A DNA stretch of 17,582 nucleotides from Candidatus Dependentiae bacterium (GCA_018897535.1 JAHIKO010000037.1:1-17582), one strand, 5' to 3'; shown: positions 1-7,378, numbered from the stretch's first letter. Program-made: numbers and translations. Notes: a model not told the origin generated them from the sequence alone.

Positions 1-47
1 CAAAAATTGCATATTGATCAAAATTTATAATTGTTTAGGCTTTTAGC

Positions 48-75
48 TGGACACCAAGAGCATTTTTGGTATAGT
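48..75 (+). promoter_or_regulatory. Predicted sigma-70 promoter of rplU, extended -10
   Basis: The -35 TGGACA (48-53) differs from consensus at one base. A 16-base spacer separates it from the -10 TATAGT (70-75), which is preceded by the extended TG at 67-68. Transcription would start near 82, giving a leader of about 75 bases before rplU. The first 47 bases of the window show nothing recognisable. Confidence 0.6.
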
Positions 76-128
76 ATATTTACCCGTTTATTTGATATAA
101 ATTAGTAAAAATACTTAAAATTTTAGGA

Positions 129-147
129 CCTTTGGGTTGTTGAAAGG
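129..147 (+). promoter_or_regulatory. Small leader hairpin that could mask the rplU ribosome binding site
   Basis: CCTTT (129-133) can pair with AAAGG (143-147) across a 9-base loop. AAAGG is the core of the rplU Shine-Dalgarno (143-150), so the stem would occlude it. The stem is only 5 bp and could be chance. Autoregulation by L21 would be a reasonable guess but is not shown. Confidence 0.25.
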
Positions 148-158
148 CGGATTTACGC

Positions 159-491
159 ATGAAAGATATTATAGCATTTGATCAATATGCAATTTTTGCA
201 ACAGGTGGAAAACAGTATCAGGCAATACCTGGAAAAACAGTTTCAATAGAAAAAATTGAGGGAAATGCCGGAGATAAAGTTGAATTTAAAGAAGTGTTAT
301 TTCGCAAAACTGGTGAAGATAAATTCGAAATAGGACAACCGTTTGTTAACGGTGCAGTTTTGCATGCTTCTATTGTAAAACAAGATAAAGGTCCCAAAGT
401 AATAGTTTTCAGACATAAAAGACGTCATAAACAACGAACCAAAAAAGGTCATAGACAATTAATGACCATAATTAGAATTGAATCAATCTAA
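159..491 (+). CDS. rplU: 50S ribosomal protein L21
   Basis: L21 is a large-subunit protein that binds 23S rRNA. The 110-aa product has the family hallmark YAIFATGGKQY at residues 10-20 and a very basic C-terminal part (FRHKRRHKQRTKKGHRQ) typical of the rRNA-binding region. The start is fixed by a strong Shine-Dalgarno, AAAGGCGG at 143-150, eight bases upstream. No in-frame ATG, GTG or TTG lies nearer the conserved core, so the nine residues before YAIF appear genuine, whereas most L21 proteins begin at about MYAIF. The usual partner rpmA (L27) is absent: a terminator follows directly, so rplU looks monocistronic. Identification is secure. Confidence 0.97.
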   Translation: MKDIIAFDQYAIFATGGKQYQAIPGKTVSIEKIEGNAGDKVEFKEVLFRKTGEDKFEIGQPFVNGAVLHASIVKQDKGPKVIVFRHKRRHKQRTKKGHRQLMTIIRIESI

Positions 492-513
492 TTATTTTTA
501 GTGCAAATAAAAT

Positions 514-546
514 AAAAAAGAGCAGGTTTAAAACCTGCTCTTTTTT
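514..546. terminator. Bidirectional intrinsic terminator between rplU and ktrA
   Basis: GAGCAGG (520-526) pairs perfectly with CCTGCTC (534-540), and TTT/AAA extends the stem inward. The stem is flanked by A6 (514-519) on the left and T6 (541-546) on the right, giving a U-tract in both directions. It serves rplU on the plus strand and ktrA on the minus strand. The ktrA stop codon (547-545) lies inside the T-tract. Confidence 0.93.
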
Positions 547-1198
547 ATTCTTCTTCTTTTTCTTCTGCCAGATCTGCTAACTTATCATTATTACCGGCGA
601 ATAATAATTTATCGCCTTGCTGAACTATATAATCCGGATCTATTAAATTTATTTCATCATCTACATTCACACCTATACATGAAACTTGGCGTGATTTTTT
701 AAGATTTATGCTGGAAAGAGTTTTACCTACAAAGCTTTTTGGTGCTTCAATTTCAGTTAGTGCAAATTTTTCCGTTACTTGAAAAAATTCTATTAAAGAA
801 AAAGCTAAATTATTTGCAAGTTTTATTCCTATATCTTGTTCAGGGAATACAACTCTGTCGGCACCAACCAGAATTAAAATATTTTCGTGAATTTTGCTTA
901 CGGCTCGTGATATAACATTTTTTACATTTAGATTTTTCTTAAGTAATGCCGTAATTAAAATTGATTGAGCAAAATCTTCCCCCATTGCAACAACTACAGT
1001 ATCCATGTCTTCTATGCCAAGTGTTAAAAGAGAATCTTCGCTTGTAACTCTTAGGCAAACTGCTTGCGTCACTTTATCTCTAATTGAGGCAATTATTGTT
1101 TCGTTGCTATCAATTGCCAAAACTTCCATGCCTTGATCGGCAAGAGATGTTGCTAATTGATATCCGAAACGTCCTAAACCAATAACAGTACATTTCAT
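545..1198 (-). CDS. ktrA: Potassium-channel regulatory subunit, KtrA/TrkA-type RCK protein
   Basis: This is a cytoplasmic gating subunit that would bind NAD(H) or ATP/ADP and control a Ktr/Trk potassium channel. The 217 residues match a single RCK_N plus RCK_C unit, as in KtrA, not the tandem E. coli TrkA. The Rossmann glycine motif GLGRFG is at 7-12. Asp30 ends the second strand, the usual ribose-binding acid. The C-terminal RCK_C region spans about 137-209, followed by an acidic tail (EEKEEE). A Shine-Dalgarno AAGGA (1208-1204) lies upstream of the ATG. It is the last gene of the glyQS-yqaA-ktrA operon, 44 bases after yqaA. The membrane subunit KtrB is not in this window. KtrC or a generic TrkA-N protein are alternative names. 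Confidence 0.88.
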   Translation of the reverse strand: MKCTVIGLGRFGYQLATSLADQGMEVLAIDSNETIIASIRDKVTQAVCLRVTSEDSLLTLGIEDMDTVVVAMGEDFAQSILITALLKKNLNVKNVISRAVSKIHENILILVGADRVVFPEQDIGIKLANNLAFSLIEFFQVTEKFALTEIEAPKSFVGKTLSSINLKKSRQVSCIGVNVDDEINLIDPDYIVQQGDKLLFAGNNDKLADLAEEKEEE

Positions 1199-1242
1199 AA
1201 TTATCCTTATAGTTAAACTTGCATAATTTTAGTGTACGATTT

Positions 1243-1818
1243 TTATTTTAAAAGCCAAACGCTGGCTATAAGAATTATTGTAAATAATATTACCAATTGG
1301 TTAAAATATCGGTCAATAAAAATTTTAATTTGAGGTCCCCATATTCTAATAGACCCTGCAACTAGAAAAAATCTGGCGCCTCTGGATATTATTGAATAAA
1401 AGATAAATGGTAATAGTGATAAACCACAAAATCCGGCAGATAATGTTACTGCTTTATATGGTAATGGTGTAAAACCTGCAATTAAAACTGCCCAATTTTG
1501 ATAAAGTTTATATTTTAATATTGCGGCATTAAATGCAGATTCGGATATTATCCATTTAACCAAGTTTATGCCAATGGTATCCCACATCAATTTGCCTATA
1601 CCATAAGCAAAAACACCGCCCGCTACAGATGATAAAGTTGCAATGGTTGCATATTTTAATGATTTTTTACTATTTTCTACACAAAAAAGTATAAGCAATG
1701 GGTCTACAGGAATAAAAAAAATAGCTTCTATAAAAAAAAGTGCTGCAAGCCACAAGTTGGCATATTTTGAATGTACTTTTTTTCCCATCCAGTCATATAT
1801 TTTTCGTATAATATTCAT
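1243..1818 (-). CDS. yqaA: YqaA-type VTT/DedA-superfamily inner-membrane protein
   Basis: The 191-aa product is a polytopic membrane protein with hydrophobic segments at about 22-46, 57-80, 108-130, 134-155 and 172-190. It carries the VTT (SNARE-associated/DedA) pattern: E31 and the PVDP turn (37-40) in the first re-entrant half, then FTPLPYK (116-122) followed by a Gly-rich helix, and the basic RGARF (146-150). VTT proteins include lipid scramblases and flippases such as the undecaprenyl-phosphate and phosphatidylethanolamine DedA transporters; the substrate of YqaA-type members is not established. It starts 14 bases after the glyQS stop, so the two are almost certainly co-transcribed. The ribosome binding site (GAGAG) is weak. 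The family call is confident, the function is not. Confidence 0.85.
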   Translation of the reverse strand: MNIIRKIYDWMGKKVHSKYANLWLAALFFIEAIFFIPVDPLLILFCVENSKKSLKYATIATLSSVAGGVFAYGIGKLMWDTIGINLVKWIISESAFNAAILKYKLYQNWAVLIAGFTPLPYKAVTLSAGFCGLSLLPFIFYSIISRGARFFLVAGSIRIWGPQIKIFIDRYFNQLVILFTIILIASVWLLK

Positions 1819-1832
1819 TAAAACTCTCTTTT

Positions 1833-3140
1833 TTATTTATTCAAAATATTATTTAAATAATATTCGATTTGATCTATTGAAATTCTTTCTTGTTTTAAAC
1901 TATCACGATCTCGTACTGTAACTTTATTATCTTCAATACTTTCAAAATCATATGTTATGCAAACAGGTGTGCCAATTTCGTCTTGCCTTCTATATCTTTT
2001 GCCTATCGATCCGGATTCGTCAAACTGAACCCTAAAACCATTCTTTTTTAAGTGATCGTAAATTTTTATACTGTTTTCAGATAAATTTTTACTTAATGGT
2101 AAAATTGCTGCAGTAACCGGTGCAATTTTAGGGCTTAATCTTAAGCTTGTTCGTATTTCGCCTTCAACTTCATCTTCAGTATAGGCATCAAATAATAATG
2201 TTAAAAATAATCTATCTACACCAACGGAACATTCAACAACATGTGGAACAAATGATTCTTTCTTTTCATCATCAAATACGGATAAATCTTTTCCGGAAAA
2301 TTTTGCATGTTGAGAAAGATCAAAGTTTGTTCTATATGCTATTCCCTCAAGTTCTTTAAAACCAAATGGAAAGTTGTATTCAACGTCTATGCAAGCTTTT
2401 GAATAGTGCGCAAGCTCATCTTGAGCATGATGTCTGGTTTTTATATTTTGCATATTTAGACCGATATTTTTGTAAAAATTTAATCTACGTTCTACCCAAA
2501 GCTCAAAGAAATTATTGGCATCTTCGCCTTTGCAAAAAAATTCCATTTCCATTTGTTCAAATTCGCGCATTCTGAATAAAAATTGCTTAGGAGTGATTTC
2601 GTTTCTAAATGCTTTACCTATCTGGGCAATTCCGAATGGAATTTTAACTTTTGTAGAACTTAAAACATTTTTAAAATTTATAAAAATTGATTGGGCTGTT
2701 TCCGGCCTTAAGTAAGCAATATTTGATTCGCTGCTAACAGCTCCAAGTTGTGTTTCAAACATTAGTTTAAATTGTCGAATGTCGGTCCATTTTTTTATAC
2801 CACAAGATGGGCAAGGTTTTTCCAGATTTATATCGTCAGATCGAAATCTTTTTTTACAATTTTGGCAATCAACCAATGGATCGCTGAAGTTATCAGCGTG
2901 GCCTGAGGCTTGCCAAACCTGTTGTGCTCCCAAAATTGATCCATCCAAAAATACAATATCCTCTTTACCTCTATTTAAATCTTGAATCCATGCGTTTTTA
3001 ATATTTTGTTTTAATTGTGATCCGAGTGGGCCAAAATCGTAAACGCCATTCAATCCCGAATAAATTTCGGCACTTTGATAGACAAAACCTCTGCGCTTAC
3101 ATAGAGACACTATTTTTTCAAGGGTTACATTTGAGGACAT
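1833..3140 (-). CDS. glyQS: Glycyl-tRNA synthetase, alpha2 (eukaryote/Gram-positive) type
   Basis: This class II synthetase charges tRNA-Gly. It is the single-chain homodimeric type, not the alpha2beta2 form of most proteobacteria. Numbered from the ATG at 3140 (435 aa): N-terminal KRRGFVYQSAEIY (15-27), a CxxC...CxxC zinc knuckle (C92, C95, C110, C113), RPETAQ (145-150), motif 2 with FRNE (178-181), ECSVGVDR motif 3 (303-310), and a C-terminal anticodon-binding domain from about 340. The frame also opens with a TTG at 3146. However, the Shine-Dalgarno AAGGA (3152-3148) is only one base from that TTG and an ideal seven bases from the ATG at 3140, so I take the ATG. It is the first gene of the leftward operon, with its own promoter at 3193-3201. 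Confidence 0.96.
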   Translation of the reverse strand: MSSNVTLEKIVSLCKRRGFVYQSAEIYSGLNGVYDFGPLGSQLKQNIKNAWIQDLNRGKEDIVFLDGSILGAQQVWQASGHADNFSDPLVDCQNCKKRFRSDDINLEKPCPSCGIKKWTDIRQFKLMFETQLGAVSSESNIAYLRPETAQSIFINFKNVLSSTKVKIPFGIAQIGKAFRNEITPKQFLFRMREFEQMEMEFFCKGEDANNFFELWVERRLNFYKNIGLNMQNIKTRHHAQDELAHYSKACIDVEYNFPFGFKELEGIAYRTNFDLSQHAKFSGKDLSVFDDEKKESFVPHVVECSVGVDRLFLTLLFDAYTEDEVEGEIRTSLRLSPKIAPVTAAILPLSKNLSENSIKIYDHLKKNGFRVQFDESGSIGKRYRRQDEIGTPVCITYDFESIEDNKVTVRDRDSLKQERISIDQIEYYLNNILNK

Positions 3141-3192
3141 TTTCAAATCCTTGGTAATAAAAAAAAGGCTATAATACTAAAAAACTTTAGTA

Positions 3193-3223
3193 ATTATAAC
3201 ATAATTTTTTGTTTGTTTTACCA
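3193..3223 (-). promoter_or_regulatory. Predicted promoter of the glyQS-yqaA-ktrA operon
   Basis: On the minus strand a perfect -10 TATAAT occupies 3198-3193, preceded by the extended TG at 3201-3200. The -35 is poor; TGGTAA (3223-3218) is the best candidate, with a 19-base spacer. The extended -10 could compensate. The start would fall near 3186, leaving a leader of about 45 bases. Confidence 0.6.
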
Positions 3224-3246
3224 TATGATTTTATTTTATTTTTATT

Positions 3247-3252
3247 TATAAT
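3247..3252 (+). promoter_or_regulatory. -10 box immediately upstream of yhhQ (possible leaderless transcript)
   Basis: A perfect TATAAT lies only eight bases before the yhhQ ATG at 3261, which puts the predicted start at or within a base or two of the ATG. No Shine-Dalgarno-like sequence precedes that ATG. No convincing -35 is visible at the usual distance. Given the AT content, a chance match is possible. Confidence 0.4.
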
Positions 3253-3260
3253 TAATTATT

Positions 3261-3941
3261 ATGAACGAATTAATATTTTTTTTACACATCATATCTGTTG
3301 TAGTAGCTACGTTTTTAGCCTTAAGATTGGGTAAAAGTGCCTTAGTTGGACTTATTTGTCTTGAAACGGTGCTATCAAATCTATTTGTTTTGAAGCAAAT
3401 GACGATTTTTGGATTAAATGCTACATGTGCAGATGTTTTTGTCATAGGAATAGTTTTAGGTATAAATTTGCTACAAGAATATTTTGGCATTGAGTTTTCA
3501 AAAAAAACTATAAAAATTAGCTTTTTTGCCATGTTTTTTTATCTTTTAATGTCATTTATTCACTTATCTTATATTCCAAGCCAGCATGATTGGGCTCATA
3601 TTTTATTTAATGAAATCTTGCGATTTACGCCAAGGATTGTTATTGCTTCCATGTTTGCTTATTTTGTTTCTTTAAGATTTAATGCAAGCTTTTATGCCCG
3701 ATTAAACGAAAAATTTGATGGAAAATATTTGGTTTTGAGAAATATTATTTCAATAATATTTACACAATTGATCGACACGATCATATTTGTTTTTGTTGGG
3801 TTGTTTGGAATAGTTGGGTCTCCGGTACAAGTTATAGTTGTCGGATTTTCTATAAAAGTATTAATTACATTCATAGCTATGCCAATTATTGGTTTTACGA
3901 AAAAATATTTGATAAAAAACTTGGATTCAAATGACTTCTAA
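3261..3941 (+). CDS. yhhQ: Queuosine-precursor transporter, YhhQ/QPTR family
   Basis: This inner-membrane carrier is predicted to import a queuosine precursor (preQ0, preQ1 or queuine). The 226 residues form about six hydrophobic helices. They carry family landmarks: ADVFVIG (57-63), N69 and QEYFG (72-76), PRI..AS..A (124-133), RN (160-161), and Q169 with DT (172-173) in a membrane helix. The neighbour supports the role strongly: the last 11 bases overlap the start of tgt, the enzyme that inserts the imported base into tRNA. No queuosine synthesis genes (queC, D, E, F) appear in the window. There is no visible ribosome binding site, so translation may be leaderless. Which precursor is carried cannot be read from sequence; context favours queuine. 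Confidence 0.9.
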   Translation: MNELIFFLHIISVVVATFLALRLGKSALVGLICLETVLSNLFVLKQMTIFGLNATCADVFVIGIVLGINLLQEYFGIEFSKKTIKISFFAMFFYLLMSFIHLSYIPSQHDWAHILFNEILRFTPRIVIASMFAYFVSLRFNASFYARLNEKFDGKYLVLRNIISIIFTQLIDTIIFVFVGLFGIVGSPVQVIVVGFSIKVLITFIAMPIIGFTKKYLIKNLDSNDF

Positions 3942-5070
3942 TGATTTTTTTAAGTTTGAACTTATATATAAATCTAAAAAATCCAGAGCCAGGGTTGGTC
4001 GCATTCATACTCCACATGGAATAATAGACACTCCCTGTTTTGTTGCTGTTGGAACCAATGGAACGTTAAAAGCGCTGGATAATAAAACCTTGGATGAAAT
4101 GGGTTTGCAGTTAATGTTTGCAAATACATATCATTTAATTTTGCAGCCGGGTTCAAAGTTGATTGCACAAGCCGGTGGAATTCATAAATTTTCTAAAAGA
4201 AGTTTTCCTATAATTACAGACTCCGGTGGATTCCAAGTTTTTAGTCTTGCATACGGTGGAGTCGCTCAAGAACTAAAGAGTAAGGGGCAAAAAAAACATG
4301 ACAGTTCAGTTATAAAAATTAACGAAGAGGGTGTTTTATTTAGATCTTACAAAGATGGTGCCAAAATTTTGCTAACACCTGAAACATCCATTCAAGCTCA
4401 AAAAGAAATTGGCGCAGATATTATTGTTAGTTTTGATGAACTTTTACCATATCATACAGATTCAAAGCAGTTATTAAAATCTTTAGATCGTACGCATAGA
4501 TGGGAAAAAAGGTCTTTGGATGAACATAAAAAAAATATCAACAAGCAGGCTTTATATGCTGTTTTACATGGTGGTGTAGACAAAGACTTACGCAAAAAGA
4601 GTTGTGATAATTTATCAAAGCTTGATTTTGATGGCTTTGCAATTGGTGGTAGCGTTGGTAAAGATAGATTTGAAATGTTTGATATGTTAAAATCTTTGAT
4701 GCCAAATTTACCGCAAGATAAACCTAATCACTTGTTAGGAATTGGAGATCTTGAATCTATTGCCGGAATTGTTCCTTTAGGTATTGATACATTTGATAGT
4801 TCACATCCAACTAGAGCCGCTCGTCACGGTCTATTGTTTACAAAAAATGGGTTAATGAGAGTTTTTAAAAGTGGTAATGCAAATATTCATAGTCCAATTG
4901 AAAATGGTTGTAATTGTCTTACATGTCAAAATTATTCATTATCGTATGTTTACCATTTATTTAAGTCGCATGAAATTGTTGGATTAACTTTGGCAACAAT
5001 ACATAATATTTATTTCATGATCAACTTAATGAAGGATTATAGACATAGGATTTTGAATGACGAAATTTAA
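3931..5070 (+). CDS. tgt: tRNA-guanine transglycosylase with altered base-binding pocket (likely queuine-type)
   Basis: Tgt exchanges the guanine at position 34 of GUN-anticodon tRNAs for a queuosine base. The 379-aa length is normal. Core residues are present: D97 in DSGGFQVFS (97-105), D169, the nucleophile D289 in FDSSHPTR, and the zinc set C327, C329, C332 and H358. Pocket positions depart from the preQ1 enzymes (Zymomonas numbering): Cys158 is Leu171, Gln203 is His213 (LHGGV), and the GGLAVG specificity loop is one residue shorter (GGSVG, 239-243). Family work shows that this loop and the Cys158 position decide whether the bulkier queuine fits. The start overlaps yhhQ by 11 bases and a weak GGA precedes it; the end overlaps the next gene by 14. 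The function is secure; the substrate change is inference. Confidence 0.95.
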   Translation: MTSNDFFKFELIYKSKKSRARVGRIHTPHGIIDTPCFVAVGTNGTLKALDNKTLDEMGLQLMFANTYHLILQPGSKLIAQAGGIHKFSKRSFPIITDSGGFQVFSLAYGGVAQELKSKGQKKHDSSVIKINEEGVLFRSYKDGAKILLTPETSIQAQKEIGADIIVSFDELLPYHTDSKQLLKSLDRTHRWEKRSLDEHKKNINKQALYAVLHGGVDKDLRKKSCDNLSKLDFDGFAIGGSVGKDRFEMFDMLKSLMPNLPQDKPNHLLGIGDLESIAGIVPLGIDTFDSSHPTRAARHGLLFTKNGLMRVFKSGNANIHSPIENGCNCLTCQNYSLSYVYHLFKSHEIVGLTLATIHNIYFMINLMKDYRHRILNDEI

Positions 5071-6340
5071 ACAAACAAAAATATTTTTATTTGTTATATA
5101 TTCTTTTTTTTCGTTTAATAATATATTTGCGATGTTTGATAATTCACAAAATTTAAAAGAATCGATAAAAAAACTTGGATTAAATAATTTTAGTAAAATT
5201 TGTGCATTATTAAATAATACAGAAAAATACCCAATCAAAATTAGTGAGACTTCTATTTTTTATTCATTGGCGTCTAATGTTTATAAACTTATTTTGCAAG
5301 ATTTAAACGACACTAATAAGTGGATAAATTATAATGCAGCAGATTTTTTTGAAAATTCGTGTGATTTAGCTTTAAATATTGAAATGATGGATAATATATC
5401 TCCGGATTATTTTCAATTTTATTATGCAAAAAAAATTGAGATTGATAATTTTGACGAAATTGTTTTTTTAGGGGATATTCATGGAAATTTTTTTTCTTTG
5501 ATACAAATTTTTAAACAATTTCTTAATAATGTTTTCAATGAAAACCTTGAAATAATTGGCAATAGAAAAATTATTTTTTTCGGCGATTTTGTTGATAAAG
5601 GGGAGGCAAGTTTTGAAGTTTTATTTTTTATTTTCTTTTTAAAAATATTAAATCCGGATTCGGTGTTTATTTTAAAGGGTAACCATGAAGCTTACAGTAT
5701 GAATATGTATTATGGATTTTTTGATGAATTGAAAAAAAAGATTGCTGAAGATGATGTTTCAACATTTTATTATAATATTTTGTCTGTCTTTAACATATTG
5801 CCTGAAGTAATATATTTAAAATTAAAAAATAAAACATATCAAATAAATCATGGTGGCTTTAATTTTAATTATGATCCAAGAGATTTACTAAATGGTGATT
5901 ATGAATTTGAACTTACTGGCCCTATATATTTGAATAAAAAAGATTTCGTTTCATCTTTTTTGTGGGATGATTTGGATCCTGAATTGTCTGAAAATAATTA
6001 TGTATTTGTACGTAACTGTGCATATAAATATTCTACTCTTTTGGCATTGAATCGTATGGATTTATATGAAATTGATGGATTTTTAAGAGGTCATTTTCAT
6101 GGATTATTTACATCTAAAACATTTGAAAATTATGAAATTTTTTTAAAAAAAATAAATAATATTCAGGATGTTTTGAATGGAACAAGAAGTTTGCCATTGG
6201 GATTTTGCGACATTGGGCGTTATGGAAAGCCAATTTTTATTCATATAGCATGTGCTATATCCGGTTTTTATTATGAACCGTCTTATTTAAGCTTAAAAAT
6301 GATTAATGGGGAACCTAAATTTCAGTTAGTTGTCTGTTAA
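5057..6340 (+). CDS. Secreted PPP-family (calcineurin-like) Ser/Thr phosphatase
   Basis: The 427-aa product begins with a signal peptide (K-rich start, hydrophobic 9-20, cleavage likely after IFA25). A PPP-type metallophosphatase follows in canonical order: GDIHGN (139-144), GDFVDKG (176-182, Lys replacing the usual Arg), GNHE (208-211), NHGG (264-267), LWDD (302-305, where PPP enzymes have WSDP) and RGHFH (344-348). All metal ligands expected from these motifs are present, so activity as a dimetal phosphoesterase is likely. About 110 residues between signal and domain have no recognised function. It overlaps tgt by 14 bases and has its own AGGA site (5047-5050), suggesting coupled translation. 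Export points to a periplasmic or host-directed substrate. A diadenosine tetraphosphatase-like role cannot be excluded. Confidence 0.85.
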   Translation: MTKFKQTKIFLFVIYSFFSFNNIFAMFDNSQNLKESIKKLGLNNFSKICALLNNTEKYPIKISETSIFYSLASNVYKLILQDLNDTNKWINYNAADFFENSCDLALNIEMMDNISPDYFQFYYAKKIEIDNFDEIVFLGDIHGNFFSLIQIFKQFLNNVFNENLEIIGNRKIIFFGDFVDKGEASFEVLFFIFFLKILNPDSVFILKGNHEAYSMNMYYGFFDELKKKIAEDDVSTFYYNILSVFNILPEVIYLKLKNKTYQINHGGFNFNYDPRDLLNGDYEFELTGPIYLNKKDFVSSFLWDDLDPELSENNYVFVRNCAYKYSTLLALNRMDLYEIDGFLRGHFHGLFTSKTFENYEIFLKKINNIQDVLNGTRSLPLGFCDIGRYGKPIFIHIACAISGFYYEPSYLSLKMINGEPKFQLVVC

Positions 6341-6344
6341 TTTT

Positions 6345-7265
6345 TTATAAAGTATTTTCGTCAAAACCTATTAATTGGCATTCGGCAATTGGTTTTATTT
6401 TATAATTTTTAAAAACAAGATTTTGTATCTCTTTTGCTAAATTTATAACATCTTGGCTTGTTGCTGTATCATCTGTAACTATCATATTTGCATGTTTAAA
6501 TGAAATTTGAGCTCCGCCTATTTTTAAATTACCTTTTATTCCAAGTTTATCTAAATAGTAAGCGACGAAAATCATTTTTTTACCGTTAATTTCCAAACTT
6601 ACTTCGTTTTCGTAAAAATTTCTAAAAAAGCTTCCACAGGTATTTGATGTTGGATATTGTCTTTGCCTGTATCTTATGATCTCATGGCTACGACCTTTAG
6701 CATATGCAGCTTCCAAATTATCACATTTTTTTAATTCAAAAGTAGCACTAACTAAAAAATAATTTTTATTTTGTAATTTAGATTGATCATAACCAAAATT
6801 AAACCAACTTTTATTTACAACAATTATTTCACCGGTTTTTGAATCTATAATTTGTGCACTAATTAAATAATCACTTAAAAATTTTTCAAAATAGTGAATA
6901 TTAATATATACAGCACCTCCAATAGATCCGGGAATACAACTGAAATCTTCAATGCCAAGTAAGTTATCATCAAGACAAAAATTTATTAAATCTTGAATCT
7001 CTACCCCGGCTTGAGCTGTTACCATGTTTTCGTTTACAGTTATATTTCTGAGTTTAGGCCTTATTGTTAATCCATTAAAACCATTATCACTTATAAGCAA
7101 GTTTGCACCATCACCTAAAACAAATATTTCCAGATTATTTTTATTGGCAAAAGTTATGGCCAGTACAAATTCATGTTCGGTTTCAGGCTCACAGAAAAAT
7201 TTTGAATTACCACCGGTTTTAAACCAATTTTTATCTTTTAAACTTATATTTTCCAGTATTTTCAT
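6345..7265 (-). CDS. murB: UDP-N-acetylenolpyruvoylglucosamine reductase (MurB)
   Basis: MurB is the flavoenzyme that reduces UDP-GlcNAc-enolpyruvate to UDP-MurNAc, the second committed step of peptidoglycan synthesis, in the cytoplasm. FAD-binding segments GDGANLLISD (51-60) and IPGSIGGAVYIN (111-122) are clear. S212 in CGSFFRNF matches the proton-donating serine and E295 the C-terminal catalytic glutamate. One deviation stands out: the family's Y-R-x-S reads YDQS at 159-162, so Asp160 occupies the place of a conserved substrate-binding arginine. The 306-aa length is normal. The ATG has an AGGA site about six bases upstream. It converges on the PPP phosphatase with four bases between stops, and is divergent from the amidase and cell-wall cluster. 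Confidence 0.93.
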   Translation of the reverse strand: MKILENISLKDKNWFKTGGNSKFFCEPETEHEFVLAITFANKNNLEIFVLGDGANLLISDNGFNGLTIRPKLRNITVNENMVTAQAGVEIQDLINFCLDDNLLGIEDFSCIPGSIGGAVYINIHYFEKFLSDYLISAQIIDSKTGEIIVVNKSWFNFGYDQSKLQNKNYFLVSATFELKKCDNLEAAYAKGRSHEIIRYRQRQYPTSNTCGSFFRNFYENEVSLEINGKKMIFVAYYLDKLGIKGNLKIGGAQISFKHANMIVTDDTATSQDVINLAKEIQNLVFKNYKIKPIAECQLIGFDENTL

Positions 7266-7348
7266 AATTATCCTAAAAAAGCTTATAAAAAATAAGAATA
7301 TTAAATTTGCCCTTTTTATACAAATTATTCAGAAATAAATCTTTTTAA

Positions 7349-7378
7349 TTGACAATTAGAAAAGTTATTTAGTAAATT
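7349..7378 (+). promoter_or_regulatory. Predicted promoter of the amidase-murD-ftsW cluster
   Basis: A perfect -35 TTGACA (7349-7354) is followed after 18 bases by a moderate -10, TAAATT (7373-7378). The -35 sits in a small palindrome, AATTGACAATT (7347-7357), so the opposite strand reads TTGTCA facing murB. I could not find a convincing -10 for murB in this 155-base divergent region. Confidence 0.5.

Noticed and set aside
3141..3146. TTG at 3146 as the glyQS start (two extra residues)
   Set aside because: The Shine-Dalgarno AAGGA would be one base away; the ATG at 3140 has ideal seven-base spacing.
3147..3260. preQ1 riboswitch upstream of yhhQ
   Set aside because: The gap is almost pure A/T with no C-rich loop or pseudoknot-forming stem, and a -10 box sits next to the ATG.
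3242..3532. Minus-strand frame of 96 codons opposite yhhQ
   Set aside because: It is fully antisense to a well-supported transporter gene, has no recognisable domain, and is lysine/threonine-rich as expected from reverse reading.
7024..7338. Plus-strand frame of about 104 codons over the murB start
   Set aside because: It is antisense to conserved MurB residues and shows no family features.
7341..7357. Operator site at the palindrome AATTGACAATT between murB and the amidase
   Set aside because: At 11 bases in an AT-rich region it is probably a by-product of the -35 sequence; no second copy is seen.
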